64,000 nt of DNA from JAVVHE01 sp038238915 (GTDB lineage Bacteria > Pseudomonadota > Alphaproteobacteria > Sphingomonadales > Sphingomonadaceae): the NCBI GenBank assembly GCA_038238915.1, contig JBBSFH010000004.1, forward strand, positions 62,001 through 126,000. Reading direction: 5' to 3'. This document shows positions 16,179 through 24,796 of the stretch, piece after piece. The stretch's first letter is position 1; every line of letters starts with the position of its first letter. Below the pieces are notes generated by a model, which had not been told where the DNA came from, searched no databases, and saw only the letters and a list, made by a program, of their open reading frames with translations. The position numbers and the translations under genes were made by a program.

Positions 16179-17425
16179 CGATCCACCTCCCCAAACACAA
16201 TATCCAGCGACCCCAGGATCGCCGGCGCATCCGCCAGCATGTGCCCCTTGCTCAGGAAATCCATCGCCTGCAAATGCGAAAACCCCGTCGGCCTTATCTT
16301 GCACCGATACGGCTTGTTCGTCCCATCCGCCACCAGATACACACCGAACTCGCCCTTGGGGGCCTCGGTCGCGACATACACCTCGCCCTCGGGCACGTGG
16401 AAGCCTTCCGTATACAGCTTGAAGTGATGGATCAGCGCCTCCATCGAGCGCTTCATCTCGCCGCGCTTGGGCGGCACCACCTTGCGATCGAGCGAGCCGA
16501 TCGGCCCCTCGGGCATCTCCGCCAGACATTGCCGGATGATGCGCAGTGATTGGCGCATCTCCTCCAGCCGGATGATGAACCGATCGTAGCAATCACCGTT
16601 GCGCCCGATTGGCACATCGAATTCCATCCGGTCGTACACATCGTACGGCTGCGACTTGCGCAGATCCCACGCCACCCCGCTCGCGCGCAGCATCGGACCC
16701 GAGAAGCCCCACGCAATCGCCTCGTCGCGCGAGGCCACGCCGATATCAACATTGCGCTGCTTGAAGATGCGATTGTCCGCGAGCAGCGCGGTGAAATCGT
16801 CGAGCACCTGCGGGAACGTCTCGGTCCATTTCAGAATGTCCGCAGCCAGCCCCAAAGGCATATCCTGATGCACCCCGCCCGGGCGGAAGTAATTGCAATG
16901 CATCCGTGCGCCGGACACACGCTCGAAAAAGCCGAACAGCTTTTCGCGTTCCTCGAAGAACCACAGGATTGGCGTCAGCGCTCCCACGTCCAGTCCGTGC
17001 GATCCGGTGTTGAGGATATGGTTCGAAATCCGCGTAATCTCCGCCCACATCACCCGCAGATATTGCGCGCGCAGCGGCACCTCGATGCCGAGCAGCTTCT
17101 CCACCGCAAGCACCCAGCCATGCTCCATGCACAGCGGCGACGAATAATCGAGCCGATCGAAATAGGGCAGCGCCTGAATATAGGTCTTATATTCGATCAG
17201 CTTCTCGGTGCCGCGATGCAGCAGCCCGATATGATTGTCGATCCGCTCGATCACCTCGCCATCGAGTTCGAGCACCATGCGCAACACGCCATGCGCGGCC
17301 GGATGCTGCGGCCCGAAGTTGATCGTGTAATTCGCAAGATCGACGCCCGGCAGCCGCGCATGATGCGCGGACGCGAGGTTGTCGGGATCGTCATGAGTGG
17401 CGAGCGGTTCGGCGAGGGCGGCCAT
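16175..17425 (-). CDS. nuoD: NADH-quinone oxidoreductase subunit D
   Basis: NuoD is the 49-kDa subunit that helps form the quinone site. The 416-residue protein opens with NYTINFGPQHPAAHGVLRM, the conserved quinone-site loop, continues with GLLHRGTEKLIEYK and DRLDYSSPLCMEHGW, and ends with the usual DIVFGEVDR. The ATG at 17425 overlaps the nuoC stop (ATGA). A longer frame exists upstream but lies inside nuoC. Confidence 0.98.
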   Translation of the reverse strand: MAALAEPLATHDDPDNLASAHHARLPGVDLANYTINFGPQHPAAHGVLRMVLELDGEVIERIDNHIGLLHRGTEKLIEYKTYIQALPYFDRLDYSSPLCMEHGWVLAVEKLLGIEVPLRAQYLRVMWAEITRISNHILNTGSHGLDVGALTPILWFFEEREKLFGFFERVSGARMHCNYFRPGGVHQDMPLGLAADILKWTETFPQVLDDFTALLADNRIFKQRNVDIGVASRDEAIAWGFSGPMLRASGVAWDLRKSQPYDVYDRMEFDVPIGRNGDCYDRFIIRLEEMRQSLRIIRQCLAEMPEGPIGSLDRKVVPPKRGEMKRSMEALIHHFKLYTEGFHVPEGEVYVATEAPKGEFGVYLVADGTNKPYRCKIRPTGFSHLQAMDFLSKGHMLADAPAILGSLDIVFGEVDR

Positions 17426-18081
17426 CACTTCTTCTCCGGCGCAGCAGCCGTCACGGTTGAAGGCGCGCCGGGAGCCTGCGCCACTGCCTTCTCGTCCCCG
17501 GGCAGCATATATTGCGCGCCCTCCCATGGGGACAGGAAATCGAACGTGCGGAAATCCTGCGGCAGCTTCACCGGCTCATACACCACGCGCTTCGCTTCTT
17601 CGGAATAGCGTAGCTCCACATACCCCGTCAGCGGGAAATCCTTGCGGAACGGGTGCCCCTGGAAGCCGTAATCGGTCAGGATCCGACGCAGATCGGGGTT
17701 GCCCTCGAACAATATGCCGAACATGTCCCAGCATTCGCGTTCCAACCAGCCAGCAACGGGCCACAGGCCGGTGACGCTCGGCACGATCTCATCCTCGCCC
17801 ACCGCCACCTTCACGCGCACGCGCGTGTTGCGCGTCAGGCTGAGCAGGCAGTAGTTCAGTTCGAACCGGCTGCCGCGCGATGGATAGTCCACCGCTGCGA
17901 TCTCCATCAACTGCTGGAAACCGTGCGCGTCGCGCAACGTCCGCAGCACATCCACGATCGCCCCGCGATGTGCGACCAGCGTAAGTTCGCCTTGCCTGTT
18001 CCACGCATCGATCACGCCGGGGATCGAGGTGGTGGCGTTCTGGATCAGATCTGCGGGGAGGACAACAGCGGGAACGCTCAC
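17425..18081 (-). CDS. nuoC: NADH-quinone oxidoreductase subunit C
   Basis: The 30-kDa peripheral-arm subunit of complex I, 218 residues. Signatures are ERECWDMFGILFEGNPDLRR and LTDYGFQGHPFRKDFPLTG. The C-terminal tail is Ala/Pro-rich (VAQAPGAPSTVTAAAPEKK). Overlaps of 4 bases with nuoB and 3 bases with nuoD (the A of its TGA stop is shared in an ATGA arrangement) show a tightly coupled operon. Confidence 0.97.
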   Translation of the reverse strand: MSVPAVVLPADLIQNATTSIPGVIDAWNRQGELTLVAHRGAIVDVLRTLRDAHGFQQLMEIAAVDYPSRGSRFELNYCLLSLTRNTRVRVKVAVGEDEIVPSVTGLWPVAGWLERECWDMFGILFEGNPDLRRILTDYGFQGHPFRKDFPLTGYVELRYSEEAKRVVYEPVKLPQDFRTFDFLSPWEGAQYMLPGDEKAVAQAPGAPSTVTAAAPEKK

Positions 18082-18638
18082 CGGTCGAAGGTTCCGGTGC
18101 GGCGGATCTTCCGCTGGAGCAGCAGGATGCCGTACAGCAATGCTTCGGCCGAGGGCGGGCAGCCGGGCACATAGATGTCCACGGGCACGATCCGGTCGCA
18201 GCCGCGCACGACACTGTAGCTATAGTGGTAATAGCCGCCACCGTTCGCGCACGAACCCATCGAGATCACATAGCGCGGCTCGGGCATCTGATCGTACACC
18301 CGCCGCAACGCAGGGGCCATCTTGTTGCACAAAGTGCCCGCGACGATCATCACATCGCTTTGACGCGGCGAGGCGCGCGGGGCGACGCCGAAACGCTCGA
18401 GATCGTAGCGCGGCATCGAGACGTGGATCATCTCCACCGCGCAGCACGCCAGCCCGAACGTCATCCACCACAGCGAGCCGGTGCGCGCCCAGTTGAGCAG
18501 ATCCTCGCTGTTCGCGGTTAGGAAACCCTTGTTGGAGAGTTCCTTGTTCACATCGCCGAAGAACTGATCGCCGTTCGCATCGACAAGCGCACGCGCCTGC
18601 TGCTCCTCGGTCAGATAGGGGCTCGCGATCACTCCCAT
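18078..18638 (-). CDS. nuoB: NADH-quinone oxidoreductase subunit B
   Basis: The PSST subunit carrying the terminal N2 4Fe-4S cluster that passes electrons to quinone. In 186 residues it has LACCAVEM (tandem cysteines), the third Cys in ISMGSCANGGG and the fourth in VPGCPPSAEAL. The ATG at 18638 overlaps the end of nuoA by 10 bases. The longer frame upstream is a shadow of nuoA. Confidence 0.98.
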   Translation of the reverse strand: MGVIASPYLTEEQQARALVDANGDQFFGDVNKELSNKGFLTANSEDLLNWARTGSLWWMTFGLACCAVEMIHVSMPRYDLERFGVAPRASPRQSDVMIVAGTLCNKMAPALRRVYDQMPEPRYVISMGSCANGGGYYHYSYSVVRGCDRIVPVDIYVPGCPPSAEALLYGILLLQRKIRRTGTFDR

Positions 18639-19006
18639 TCGAGTGCTCCGATCTTCCAGGCATAGATCAGGCCGACCACAAGTTCGGCCAGAAACTCCAT
18701 CATCGTCGTCCAGCCGAACACCCCCGTCTGCCTGAGCGAGACCGCCCACGGGAAGAGGAAGGACACTTCGAGATCGAAGATGATGAACAGGATCGCCACC
18801 AGATAGAAGCGCACATCGAACTGCCGCCGCGCGCTCTCGAAGGCGGGGAAGCCGCATTCATATTCGGTCAGCTTGTCGGGATAGGGGTTTGATGTGCCCG
18901 TCAGCGTCGAGACGACCACCGGCAGGCCAATGAACACGCCCGAGAGCGCGAGCGCAACGCCGAGGAAGATCAGGATCGGCAGATAGCCGGCGGCGACATC
19001 GTGCAT
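18629..19006 (-). CDS. nuoA: NADH-quinone oxidoreductase subunit A
   Basis: The small membrane subunit ND3-type, 125 residues, with three transmembrane helices. It contains the conserved loop YECGFPAFESARRQFDVRFY and ILFIIFDLEVSFLFPWA. It is the first gene of the locus, and the 112-base gap to the divergent fabG must carry its promoter. An upstream in-frame start at 19066 is less likely. Confidence 0.97.
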   Translation of the reverse strand: MHDVAAGYLPILIFLGVALALSGVFIGLPVVVSTLTGTSNPYPDKLTEYECGFPAFESARRQFDVRFYLVAILFIIFDLEVSFLFPWAVSLRQTGVFGWTTMMEFLAELVVGLIYAWKIGALEWE

Positions 19007-19118
19007 GGGCAGACCTTGAGGCGCGGGTGCTGCGAAGCATCTAGGCCGGGGGGTTGGCGCGGGCAAGCGCGGCGGCGCGGCGGTTGGACACGCGCGTGCG
19101 CCACGCTAGACCGCCACC

Positions 19119-19850
19119 ATGTTCGATCTTTCCAACCAGACCGCGCTCGTCACAGGTGCTACCGGCGGCATCGGCAGTGCCGTGGCCCGCGCGCTGGCCG
19201 CTCAAGGCGCACGCATCGCGGTTTCGGGCAATGCAGGCCCGCGGCTCGATGCGATCGCCGCCGAACTGGGTGCGGCGCCGTTGCCATGCGACCTCGCGGA
19301 TGCGGCTGCGACCGACGCGCTCGTGGGGCAGGCGATGGACGCGATCGGCGGCTGCTCGATCCTGATCCACAACGCGGGGGTCACGCGCGACAATCTTGCG
19401 GTGCGGATGAAGGACGATGAGTTCGCCACCGTGCTGCGCATCAACCTCGAAGCGGGCTTCCGTCTCTCGCGCTCCGCATTGAAGCCGATGATGAAGGCCC
19501 GCACGGGCCGGATCATCTTCATCACCAGTGTCGTCGGCCATACCGGCAACCCCGGCCAGGCCAATTACGCCGCGTCCAAGGGCGGGCTGACCGCGATGGC
19601 CAAGGCGCTCGCGCAGGAGGTCGCCACGCGCGGCGTCACGGTCAATTGCGTCGCGCCCGGCTTCATCGCCTCGCCGATGACCGTGGCCTTGGGCGAGGCG
19701 CAGCGGGCCGCGCTCCTGTCGCGCATCCCCGCCGCGCGGCTGGGATCGGGGGAGGATGTGGCCGCAGCAGTGGTGTATCTGGCGTCGGCCGAGGCGGGCT
19801 ACGTGACCGGGCAGACGCTGCACGTAAACGGCGGGATGGCGATGTTATAG
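19119..19850 (+). CDS. fabG: 3-oxoacyl-[acyl-carrier-protein] reductase FabG
   Basis: FabG reduces 3-oxoacyl-ACP with NADPH. The 243-residue SDR has ALVTGATGGIGSAVARAL (cofactor), NNAGVTRDN-type HNAGVTRDNLAVRMKDDEF, the catalytic set ITSVVGHTGNPGQANYAASKGG, and VTGQTLHVNGGMAML at the end. It lies near acpP and fabF, separated from them by a minus-strand toxin-antitoxin pair. The last 6 bases overlap the convergent vapC. Confidence 0.95.
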   Translation: MFDLSNQTALVTGATGGIGSAVARALAAQGARIAVSGNAGPRLDAIAAELGAAPLPCDLADAAATDALVGQAMDAIGGCSILIHNAGVTRDNLAVRMKDDEFATVLRINLEAGFRLSRSALKPMMKARTGRIIFITSVVGHTGNPGQANYAASKGGLTAMAKALAQEVATRGVTVNCVAPGFIASPMTVALGEAQRAALLSRIPAARLGSGEDVAAAVVYLASAEAGYVTGQTLHVNGGMAML

Positions 19851-20240
19851 GGCTGGCGCGGCCCAGTTTTCGATGACAAGCCCCGGCACGCCCTCGAAGT
19901 CTCGGAGATTGTTCGTCACCAGCGTTGCTCCAAGACTGATTGCGTGTGCAGCGATCATCCGATCGAGCACGTGTTGGCGCTTGAACCCGGTGTGTTGGAC
20001 GATCGATCCGTAAGCGAGCGATGCCTCTACACCATAAGGGATTACCGGGACCGCACGCGCAAACGCCTCAACGTCCTCGATCACATCCGATTGATCGTCA
20101 ATACCTTGCAAGAGTTCGCTATGAACCAAGGCAGACATCGCAACGCGCCCCGTGTTTTGGCGCATATAGCGGATGATGCCGACGTGACGTCGAATTGCAT
20201 AAATCGCAATGTTCGTGTCGATCAGATATTTAATACTCAT
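19845..20240 (-). CDS. vapC: PIN-domain toxin of VapC type
   Basis: A 131-residue PIN-domain ribonuclease. Acidic catalytic residues are visible in YLIDTNIAIYAI (first Asp), ALVHSELLQGI (Glu) and VLDRMIAAHAISLGATLVTNNLRDF (third and fourth acidic residues). The ending VPGLVIENW is typical of FitB/VapC toxins, which usually cut tRNA or rRNA. The antitoxin gene lies 63 bases upstream on the same strand. The pair sits between fabG and acpP, a typical single-cassette insertion. Confidence 0.88.
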   Translation of the reverse strand: MSIKYLIDTNIAIYAIRRHVGIIRYMRQNTGRVAMSALVHSELLQGIDDQSDVIEDVEAFARAVPVIPYGVEASLAYGSIVQHTGFKRQHVLDRMIAAHAISLGATLVTNNLRDFEGVPGLVIENWAAPAL

Positions 20241-20303
20241 GGTCGTAGCTTGCGTCAGTATAGAACGGTGACGCGATGAATTGCGAACTTAGACACCGGG
20301 TGT

Positions 20304-20594
20304 TCAGTCCCAAGGATTGCGGCGCCCTTCGCCTCGCACAAGCGCGTTGTCGGTAATCCGGGAAGGCGGGCGCGCTTCCTGCCATGCGACCAACTCATCA
20401 ATCGTCCATTGCGCCTTGGGCCAGTGATCGGCCACTGCTTCAAGGGGTTTGACCGGGCGGAGAACGCGCTCGTCGCCGCGCACGATTACCTCAAGCTCCT
20501 GTTTTGGATCTGGATACGCCGCCACGCCGGGCAGCCGCACCGACATGCTGTTGCCCGAACGATGCTGACGGGTGCGGAGCGCGATCTCGTGCAT
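20304..20594 (-). CDS. vapB: AbrB/SpoVT-type antitoxin of VapB type
   Basis: A 96-residue protein upstream of the PIN toxin. The N-terminal swapped-hairpin signature is RQHRSGNSMSVRLPGVAAY, compare GNSQAVRLP in VapB/MazE proteins, followed by ELEVIVRGDERVLRPV. The C-terminal part (WTIDELVAWQEARPPSR) would be the toxin-binding tail. It probably represses its own promoter. Start choice among several nearby ATGs is uncertain (20594 used; 20606 possible). Confidence 0.75.
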   Translation of the reverse strand: MHEIALRTRQHRSGNSMSVRLPGVAAYPDPKQELEVIVRGDERVLRPVKPLEAVADHWPKAQWTIDELVAWQEARPPSRITDNALVRGEGRRNPWD

Positions 20595-20705
20595 AGATCG
20601 TAGCATGCTCCGCGTGATGACGCACGTCAACACGAGGCCGCCCCTTGCAACCCCGCCCCCCCGCGTCTAACCCACCTCGCTAACCAAGGCCGCAGGACCA
20701 CATCC

Positions 20706-20948
20706 ATGAGCGACACCGCCGAACGTGTGAAGAAAATCGTCGTCGAGCATCTCGGCGTCGAGCCCGAGAAGGTGACCGAGGACGCGAACTTCATCGACGA
20801 TCTGGGCGCGGACAGCCTCGATACAGTCGAACTGGTGATGGCGTTCGAAGAAGAATTCGGCGTCGAAATCCCCGACGACGCGGCCGAGAAGATCACCACG
20901 GTCAAGGACGCGATCGCGTTCATCGACGAGCATCACAAGCCGGCCTGA
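20706..20948 (+). CDS. acpP: Acyl carrier protein
   Basis: An acidic four-helix protein of 80 residues that carries growing acyl chains. The phosphopantetheine attachment Ser is in DDLGADSLDTVELVM (about residue 38). It is followed after 9 bases by fabF, the classic acpP-fabF pair. A 111-base gap separates it from the divergent vapBC operon. Confidence 0.98.
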   Translation: MSDTAERVKKIVVEHLGVEPEKVTEDANFIDDLGADSLDTVELVMAFEEEFGVEIPDDAAEKITTVKDAIAFIDEHHKPA

Positions 20949-20957
20949 GCCAACATA

Positions 20958-22199
20958 ATGCGCCGTGTCGTCGTCACCGGCCTCGGCCTTGTCACCCCGC
21001 TCGCCTGCGATGTGGAGACCACATGGGCGAAGCTCATCGCGGGCGAGAGCGGCATCGGCGCGATCACCAAATTCGATGCGAGCGAGTATGTCTGCCGCAT
21101 CGCGGGCGAAGCGCGCACCTTCGATGCGACGCGCCGGGTGGATCACAAGACCGCGCGGCAGGTCGATGATTTTATCATCTTCGGCATCGATGCGGCGGGC
21201 CAGGCGCTCGAAGATGCGGGCCTGACCGACATGCCCGAGGAAGATCGGCTGCGCGCGGGCACGCTGATCGGATCGGGTATCGGCGGGTTGCCGGGGATCG
21301 AGAAAGAGGCGATCGTCCTGCACGAAAAGGGACCGCGCCGCGTCTCGCCCCACTTCGTCCACGGGCGGCTGATCAACCTGATCTCGGGCCAGGTCAGCAT
21401 AAAATACGGCCTGATGGGCCCCAACCACGCGGTCGTCACCGCCTGCTCCACCGGCGCGCACGCGATCGGGGACGCAGCCAGGTTGATTATGCTCGACGAT
21501 GCGGACGTGATGGTCTGCGGCGGCGCGGAGGCGACGATCTGCCCGCTAGGCGTCGCGGGCTTCAGCCAGGCGAAGGCGCTCTCCACCCACTTCAACGATG
21601 AACCCACCCGCGCCAGCCGCCCGTGGGACCGCGACCGCGACGGCTTCGTCATGGGCGAAGGTGCTGGCATGGTGGTGCTCGAGGAATATGAGCGTGCAAA
21701 GGCCCGGGGCGCCAAGATTTACGGCGAGGTCGTGGGCTACGGCCTCACCGGAGACGCCTACCACGTTACCGCACCACATCCTGAAGGCCGGGGTGCCTAT
21801 CGCTCGATGGAAATGGCGTTGAAGCGCGCGGGGATGAACCCGTCGGACATCGATTACATCAACGCGCACGGCACCTCGACGCCGATGGGCGACGAGCTCG
21901 AACTGAACGCGGTCAAGCGCCTGTTCGGCAATGCGATCGCCACCGTTTCGATGAGCAGCACCAAATCCGCGATCGGCCATCTGCTCGGCGGCGCGGGCGC
22001 GGTGGAGAGCATCTTCTGCCTTCTCGCGATGCGCGACGGGATCGTTCCGCCGACACTCAATCTGGACAACCCCGTCGATGGCGCCGCGGGCGTCGATCTG
22101 GTGCCGCACATCGCCAAGCGGCGCGAGGTGAAGGCGGTGCTCAACAACTCGTTCGGCTTTGGCGGTACGAACGCAACGGTGGTGTTCAAGGCGATCTAG
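20958..22199 (+). CDS. fabF: 3-oxoacyl-[acyl-carrier-protein] synthase II FabF
   Basis: FabF condenses acyl-ACP with malonyl-ACP. The 413-residue protein has the complete Cys-His-His triad: VTACSTGAHAIGDA, NAHGTSTPMGD and KSAIGHLLGGAGAVES. The N-terminus RRVVVTGLGLVTPLAC and C-terminal NNSFGFGGTNATVVFK are standard. It directly follows acpP and probably shares its transcript. Confidence 0.98.
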   Translation: MRRVVVTGLGLVTPLACDVETTWAKLIAGESGIGAITKFDASEYVCRIAGEARTFDATRRVDHKTARQVDDFIIFGIDAAGQALEDAGLTDMPEEDRLRAGTLIGSGIGGLPGIEKEAIVLHEKGPRRVSPHFVHGRLINLISGQVSIKYGLMGPNHAVVTACSTGAHAIGDAARLIMLDDADVMVCGGAEATICPLGVAGFSQAKALSTHFNDEPTRASRPWDRDRDGFVMGEGAGMVVLEEYERAKARGAKIYGEVVGYGLTGDAYHVTAPHPEGRGAYRSMEMALKRAGMNPSDIDYINAHGTSTPMGDELELNAVKRLFGNAIATVSMSSTKSAIGHLLGGAGAVESIFCLLAMRDGIVPPTLNLDNPVDGAAGVDLVPHIAKRREVKAVLNNSFGFGGTNATVVFKAI

Positions 22200-22291
22200 C
22201 ACGCCGCGACCGCGATGCGCGCGGCCCCGGATGCGTCCGTTACACAATTCTGCTAAAGCGGTGCAAAGCCAACGACCCCGGAGAAACGCCG

Positions 22292-22543
22292 ATGCCTCTC
22301 CCGCTCACCGCGATTGCGCTGGCGATCGCAGCCCCCGCGCCTGTGACCGAGGCTCGTCCAGCGTGCGATCGGATCACGCCTAGCTTTGCCCGGCAGGCAC
22401 CCGGCGTCTCGCCCGGAGACGCGCGAACGAAGCGTCTGGGCGAATTGCCGCCAGCGAACGTCGTGCTGGCCCTCTATCGCAGCGTGGATGGCTGCAATGC
22501 GCCAATCGTGGTGCACTACGGGATCGGGGCGAACGGCAAATAG
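22292..22543 (+). CDS. Small secreted protein of unknown function
   Basis: An 83-residue protein with a short signal-like N-terminus (MPLPLTAIALAIAAPAP) and two cysteines (PACDRI, DGCNAP) that may form a disulfide in the periplasm. GGAG 9 bases upstream of the ATG supports translation. It lies between fabF and mltG. I do not recognise the family. Confidence 0.55.
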   Translation: MPLPLTAIALAIAAPAPVTEARPACDRITPSFARQAPGVSPGDARTKRLGELPPANVVLALYRSVDGCNAPIVVHYGIGANGK

Positions 22544-22597
22544 CGCAGTCGGGAGTGTCATGCAGCGCCAGCGGCGCCTTCCGGGTCGGCGTGATTC

Positions 22598-22678
22598 CCC
22601 TCTCCCCTTGCGGGAGAGGGATACGCAGCGTTAGCGAGCCGCTTGGCGAGCCTACGCGCAGTTGGGTGAGGGGTCGGG
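22598..22678. repeat. Interspersed hairpin repeat, family 2
   Basis: CCCTCTCCC and GGGAGAGGG (22598-22606 and 22612-22620) form a perfect 9-bp stem with a CTTGC loop, followed by a spacer and TTGGGTGAGGGG. This layout is a common REP-like intergenic element in proteobacteria. It ends 7 bases before the mltG ATG, so its 3' end lies in the mltG ribosome-binding region. A TTG at 22662 in frame with mltG lies inside it and was not used as start. Confidence 0.65.
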
Positions 22679-22685
22679 GACAAGC

Positions 22686-23654
22686 ATGAGCCGCAACCGC
22701 TTCTGGCCCACACTGCTCGGGGCGGGGATCCTGGCCATCATTGCCTTCACCTTAGTTCGCTGGACCGCGCGCGCGCCCGCCAACGCGCCAACCGTGACGG
22801 TCACCGTCCCCACCGGTGCAAGGCTACCCGCGGTCGCGCGTAGGATCGAGGCGGCGGGGCTGACGAGCAATGCCCGAATGTTTGCGTTGACCGCGCGTCT
22901 GCTGGGATCGCGGTTGCCAGTGCGCGCGGGCGAATATGCAGTTCCCAAGGGAGCGGGCTGGCACCAGATCCTCCAGCTCCTGCAATCGGGGCGTGTAGTG
23001 CAGCATCTGATCACCATCCCCGAAGGCCTGCCCTCGCTGCTCGTCGCCGCACGTCTCGCCGCCGAGCCGCTGCTCACCGGCCCCACGCCCACCCCGCCCG
23101 AGGGCCATGTGCTCCCCGATACCTACGCCTTCCAGCGCGGCGAGGCGCGTGCCCATGTGCTCGCGCGCATGACTGCAGCGATGGACCGGACGCTGGCGAA
23201 ACTATGGAAGACACGCAGCCGCGCTGCCCCGCTGGGGACGCCGCACGACGCGCTGACGCTCGCCTCGATCGTTGAAAAGGAAACCGCTGTCGCGAGCGAG
23301 CGGCGACTGGTGGCGGGGGTCTATGCCAACCGGTTGCGGCTGGGCATGAAGCTCGATGCTGATCCGACCGTGATCTACCCGATTACGCTAGGCCGACCGC
23401 TGGGCCGACCCATTCGTCAGTCCGATCTGCACGCGGATACGGGTTACAACACCTATCTGAAGCCAGGCCTGCCCAAGGGGCCGATCGCCAATCCGGGGCG
23501 GCTGGCGCTTGCTGCCGCGCTCGATCCCGCGCCGACGTCAGCGCTCTACTTCGTCGCCAACGGCACCGGCGGCCATGTGTTCGCCGCCACCCTCGCCGAG
23601 CAGAACCGCAACGTCGCGCGCTGGAGGGCGTTGCATGCCGGGCCGCGGGGCTGA
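22686..23654 (+). CDS. mltG: Endolytic peptidoglycan transglycosylase MltG
   Basis: MltG (YceG-like) cleaves nascent glycan strands at the inner membrane. The 322-residue protein has an N-terminal transmembrane helix (about residues 6-27), a LysM-like region (VTVTVPTGARLPAVARRIEA), and the catalytic domain with the active-site Glu in LASIVEKETAVASERRLVAG. DPTVIYPI, NTYLKPGLPKGPIANPG and ALYFVANGTGGHVFAAT follow. In many bacteria it follows fabF, as here. Confidence 0.94.
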   Translation: MSRNRFWPTLLGAGILAIIAFTLVRWTARAPANAPTVTVTVPTGARLPAVARRIEAAGLTSNARMFALTARLLGSRLPVRAGEYAVPKGAGWHQILQLLQSGRVVQHLITIPEGLPSLLVAARLAAEPLLTGPTPTPPEGHVLPDTYAFQRGEARAHVLARMTAAMDRTLAKLWKTRSRAAPLGTPHDALTLASIVEKETAVASERRLVAGVYANRLRLGMKLDADPTVIYPITLGRPLGRPIRQSDLHADTGYNTYLKPGLPKGPIANPGRLALAAALDPAPTSALYFVANGTGGHVFAATLAEQNRNVARWRALHAGPRG

Positions 23655-23861
23655 TGTGGCATCGCGGTGGCGTCTCACACGCCACCAGACAAGTGGGACC
23701 AGAACCAGGGCGGTAATCGCCGCGATCGCCAGTGTCGCCTCGAACGGAAGCGCCGTCAGACGCCAGAACAGGTCCACTCCGACCACATAGGCGGTGAGCG
23801 TGGCGAGCGCGATGATCGGAGGCCACGCGAACCGTCCGTCGATCCACAACCATCGGCTCAT
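23538..23861 (-). CDS. Small membrane protein coupled to psd
   Basis: A 107-residue product whose ATG overlaps the psd stop (ATGA). Two hydrophobic helices (WPPIIALATLTAYVVGVDLF; TLAIAAITALVLVPLVWW) are followed by a basic stretch (RRHRDATSAPRPG). Its last 117 bases are antisense to the 3' end of mltG, so the C-terminal half may have no independent constraint. In many alphaproteobacteria pssA follows psd, but this is not PssA. Function unknown. Confidence 0.55.
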   Translation of the reverse strand: MSRWLWIDGRFAWPPIIALATLTAYVVGVDLFWRLTALPFEATLAIAAITALVLVPLVWWRVRRHRDATSAPRPGMQRPPARDVAVLLGEGGGEHMAAGAVGDEVER

Positions 23862-24556
23862 CAGATGGTCTTTCCACTCGCGACGATCGTCTCGCCGGCT
23901 GTCAGGTGCTGACCGGGCGAAGGGGTGAAACTGGCGGTTCCCGGGACATCGATCGTTACCGAACTTCCGAGCAGAATGCGCCCCAGCCGCTGTCCCTTCT
24001 CGACATGCTCCCCAAGATGAACGCGCAACTTGAGCCGACTGGCCCACCAGCTCGTGATCAGGCGCACCTTGATGTCGCCATGTGCGGTTGCAAGCGTCAC
24101 GATCGCCTGCACCGGAGCGACCTTTTCCGTGAGAAAGGCGAGGTTCGTGGTTTCGGCCGTGTCCCGGTATACCGAAAGGCCAATAACTTCGATGTTCTTC
24201 ACGTCGCCCGCTATCGGCGCGCGCACTACGTGAACATCCCAGAAAGACAGGCCGATCACGAAATAGGTGATGCCGTCGTGGTGCATCACATATTTCAGGC
24301 GACCATCCGCAGGCGATACCATGTTGTCGCCGGGCGGAATAATCCGTTCGGGATCCCGGTTGAAGAATTCTAGAAACTCGGGATCATATTCCTGCGAATC
24401 AACGAACTGGCGAACCTGTCGTTCTGGCCAGGCGACGCGGTCAGGTAACACGGGACGAATTACTTCGTTTGGATAAGGCCAGTTCATCGCAAAGCTGCCG
24501 AGAACGTAGAGCAAAAAGCCAATCAGGAGACTTTGCGGGAAGGCTACGAAGCGCAT
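23861..24556 (-). CDS. psd: Phosphatidylserine decarboxylase (short form)
   Basis: Psd makes phosphatidylethanolamine from phosphatidylserine. The 231-residue short form has an N-terminal hydrophobic anchor (LLIGFLLYVLGSFAMNW), the conserved NMVSPADGRLKYV and FWDVHVVRAPIAG, and near the C-terminus LLGSSVTIDVP. The Gly-Ser in this last motif would be the self-cleavage site that yields the pyruvoyl group. An in-frame TTG three codons earlier is an alternative start. The 240-base gap to the pirin gene (24557-24796) contains no gene I can support and presumably the promoter. Confidence 0.92.
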   Translation of the reverse strand: MRFVAFPQSLLIGFLLYVLGSFAMNWPYPNEVIRPVLPDRVAWPERQVRQFVDSQEYDPEFLEFFNRDPERIIPPGDNMVSPADGRLKYVMHHDGITYFVIGLSFWDVHVVRAPIAGDVKNIEVIGLSVYRDTAETTNLAFLTEKVAPVQAIVTLATAHGDIKVRLITSWWASRLKLRVHLGEHVEKGQRLGRILLGSSVTIDVPGTASFTPSPGQHLTAGETIVASGKTI

Positions 24557-24796
24557 AAGAAACAAACCAGCTCTACGTCAAAACTGTTGCCCCATTAGAA
24601 CCGTTAACACGTCGTTGGATCGGCGGGTAGCGAAGAACCCCTGCGGTATTTTCGACCGCCCATCGTCTCGCCGCGCCATTCACACGCCCTGCCTCGTACA
24701 CCGGTTTGGCATCGATACCCTGCGTGCAAACGCCGGGGGGTGGAGGCGATGTCGCTCGTACGCGAAGCCGCTCTGCCGCAACGGGCCTGCCGCTGC

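Noticed and set aside
19845..20594. A larger genomic island around vapBC
   Set aside because: The flanking fabG, acpP and fabF are core genes in normal context, and no integrase, att-like direct repeat or tRNA is visible; it is a single toxin-antitoxin cassette.
24557..24796. A possible short gene in the psd-pirin gap
   Set aside because: Open frames there are short, Arg/Pro-rich shadows continuing from the pirin gene, with no start signal or recognisable family.
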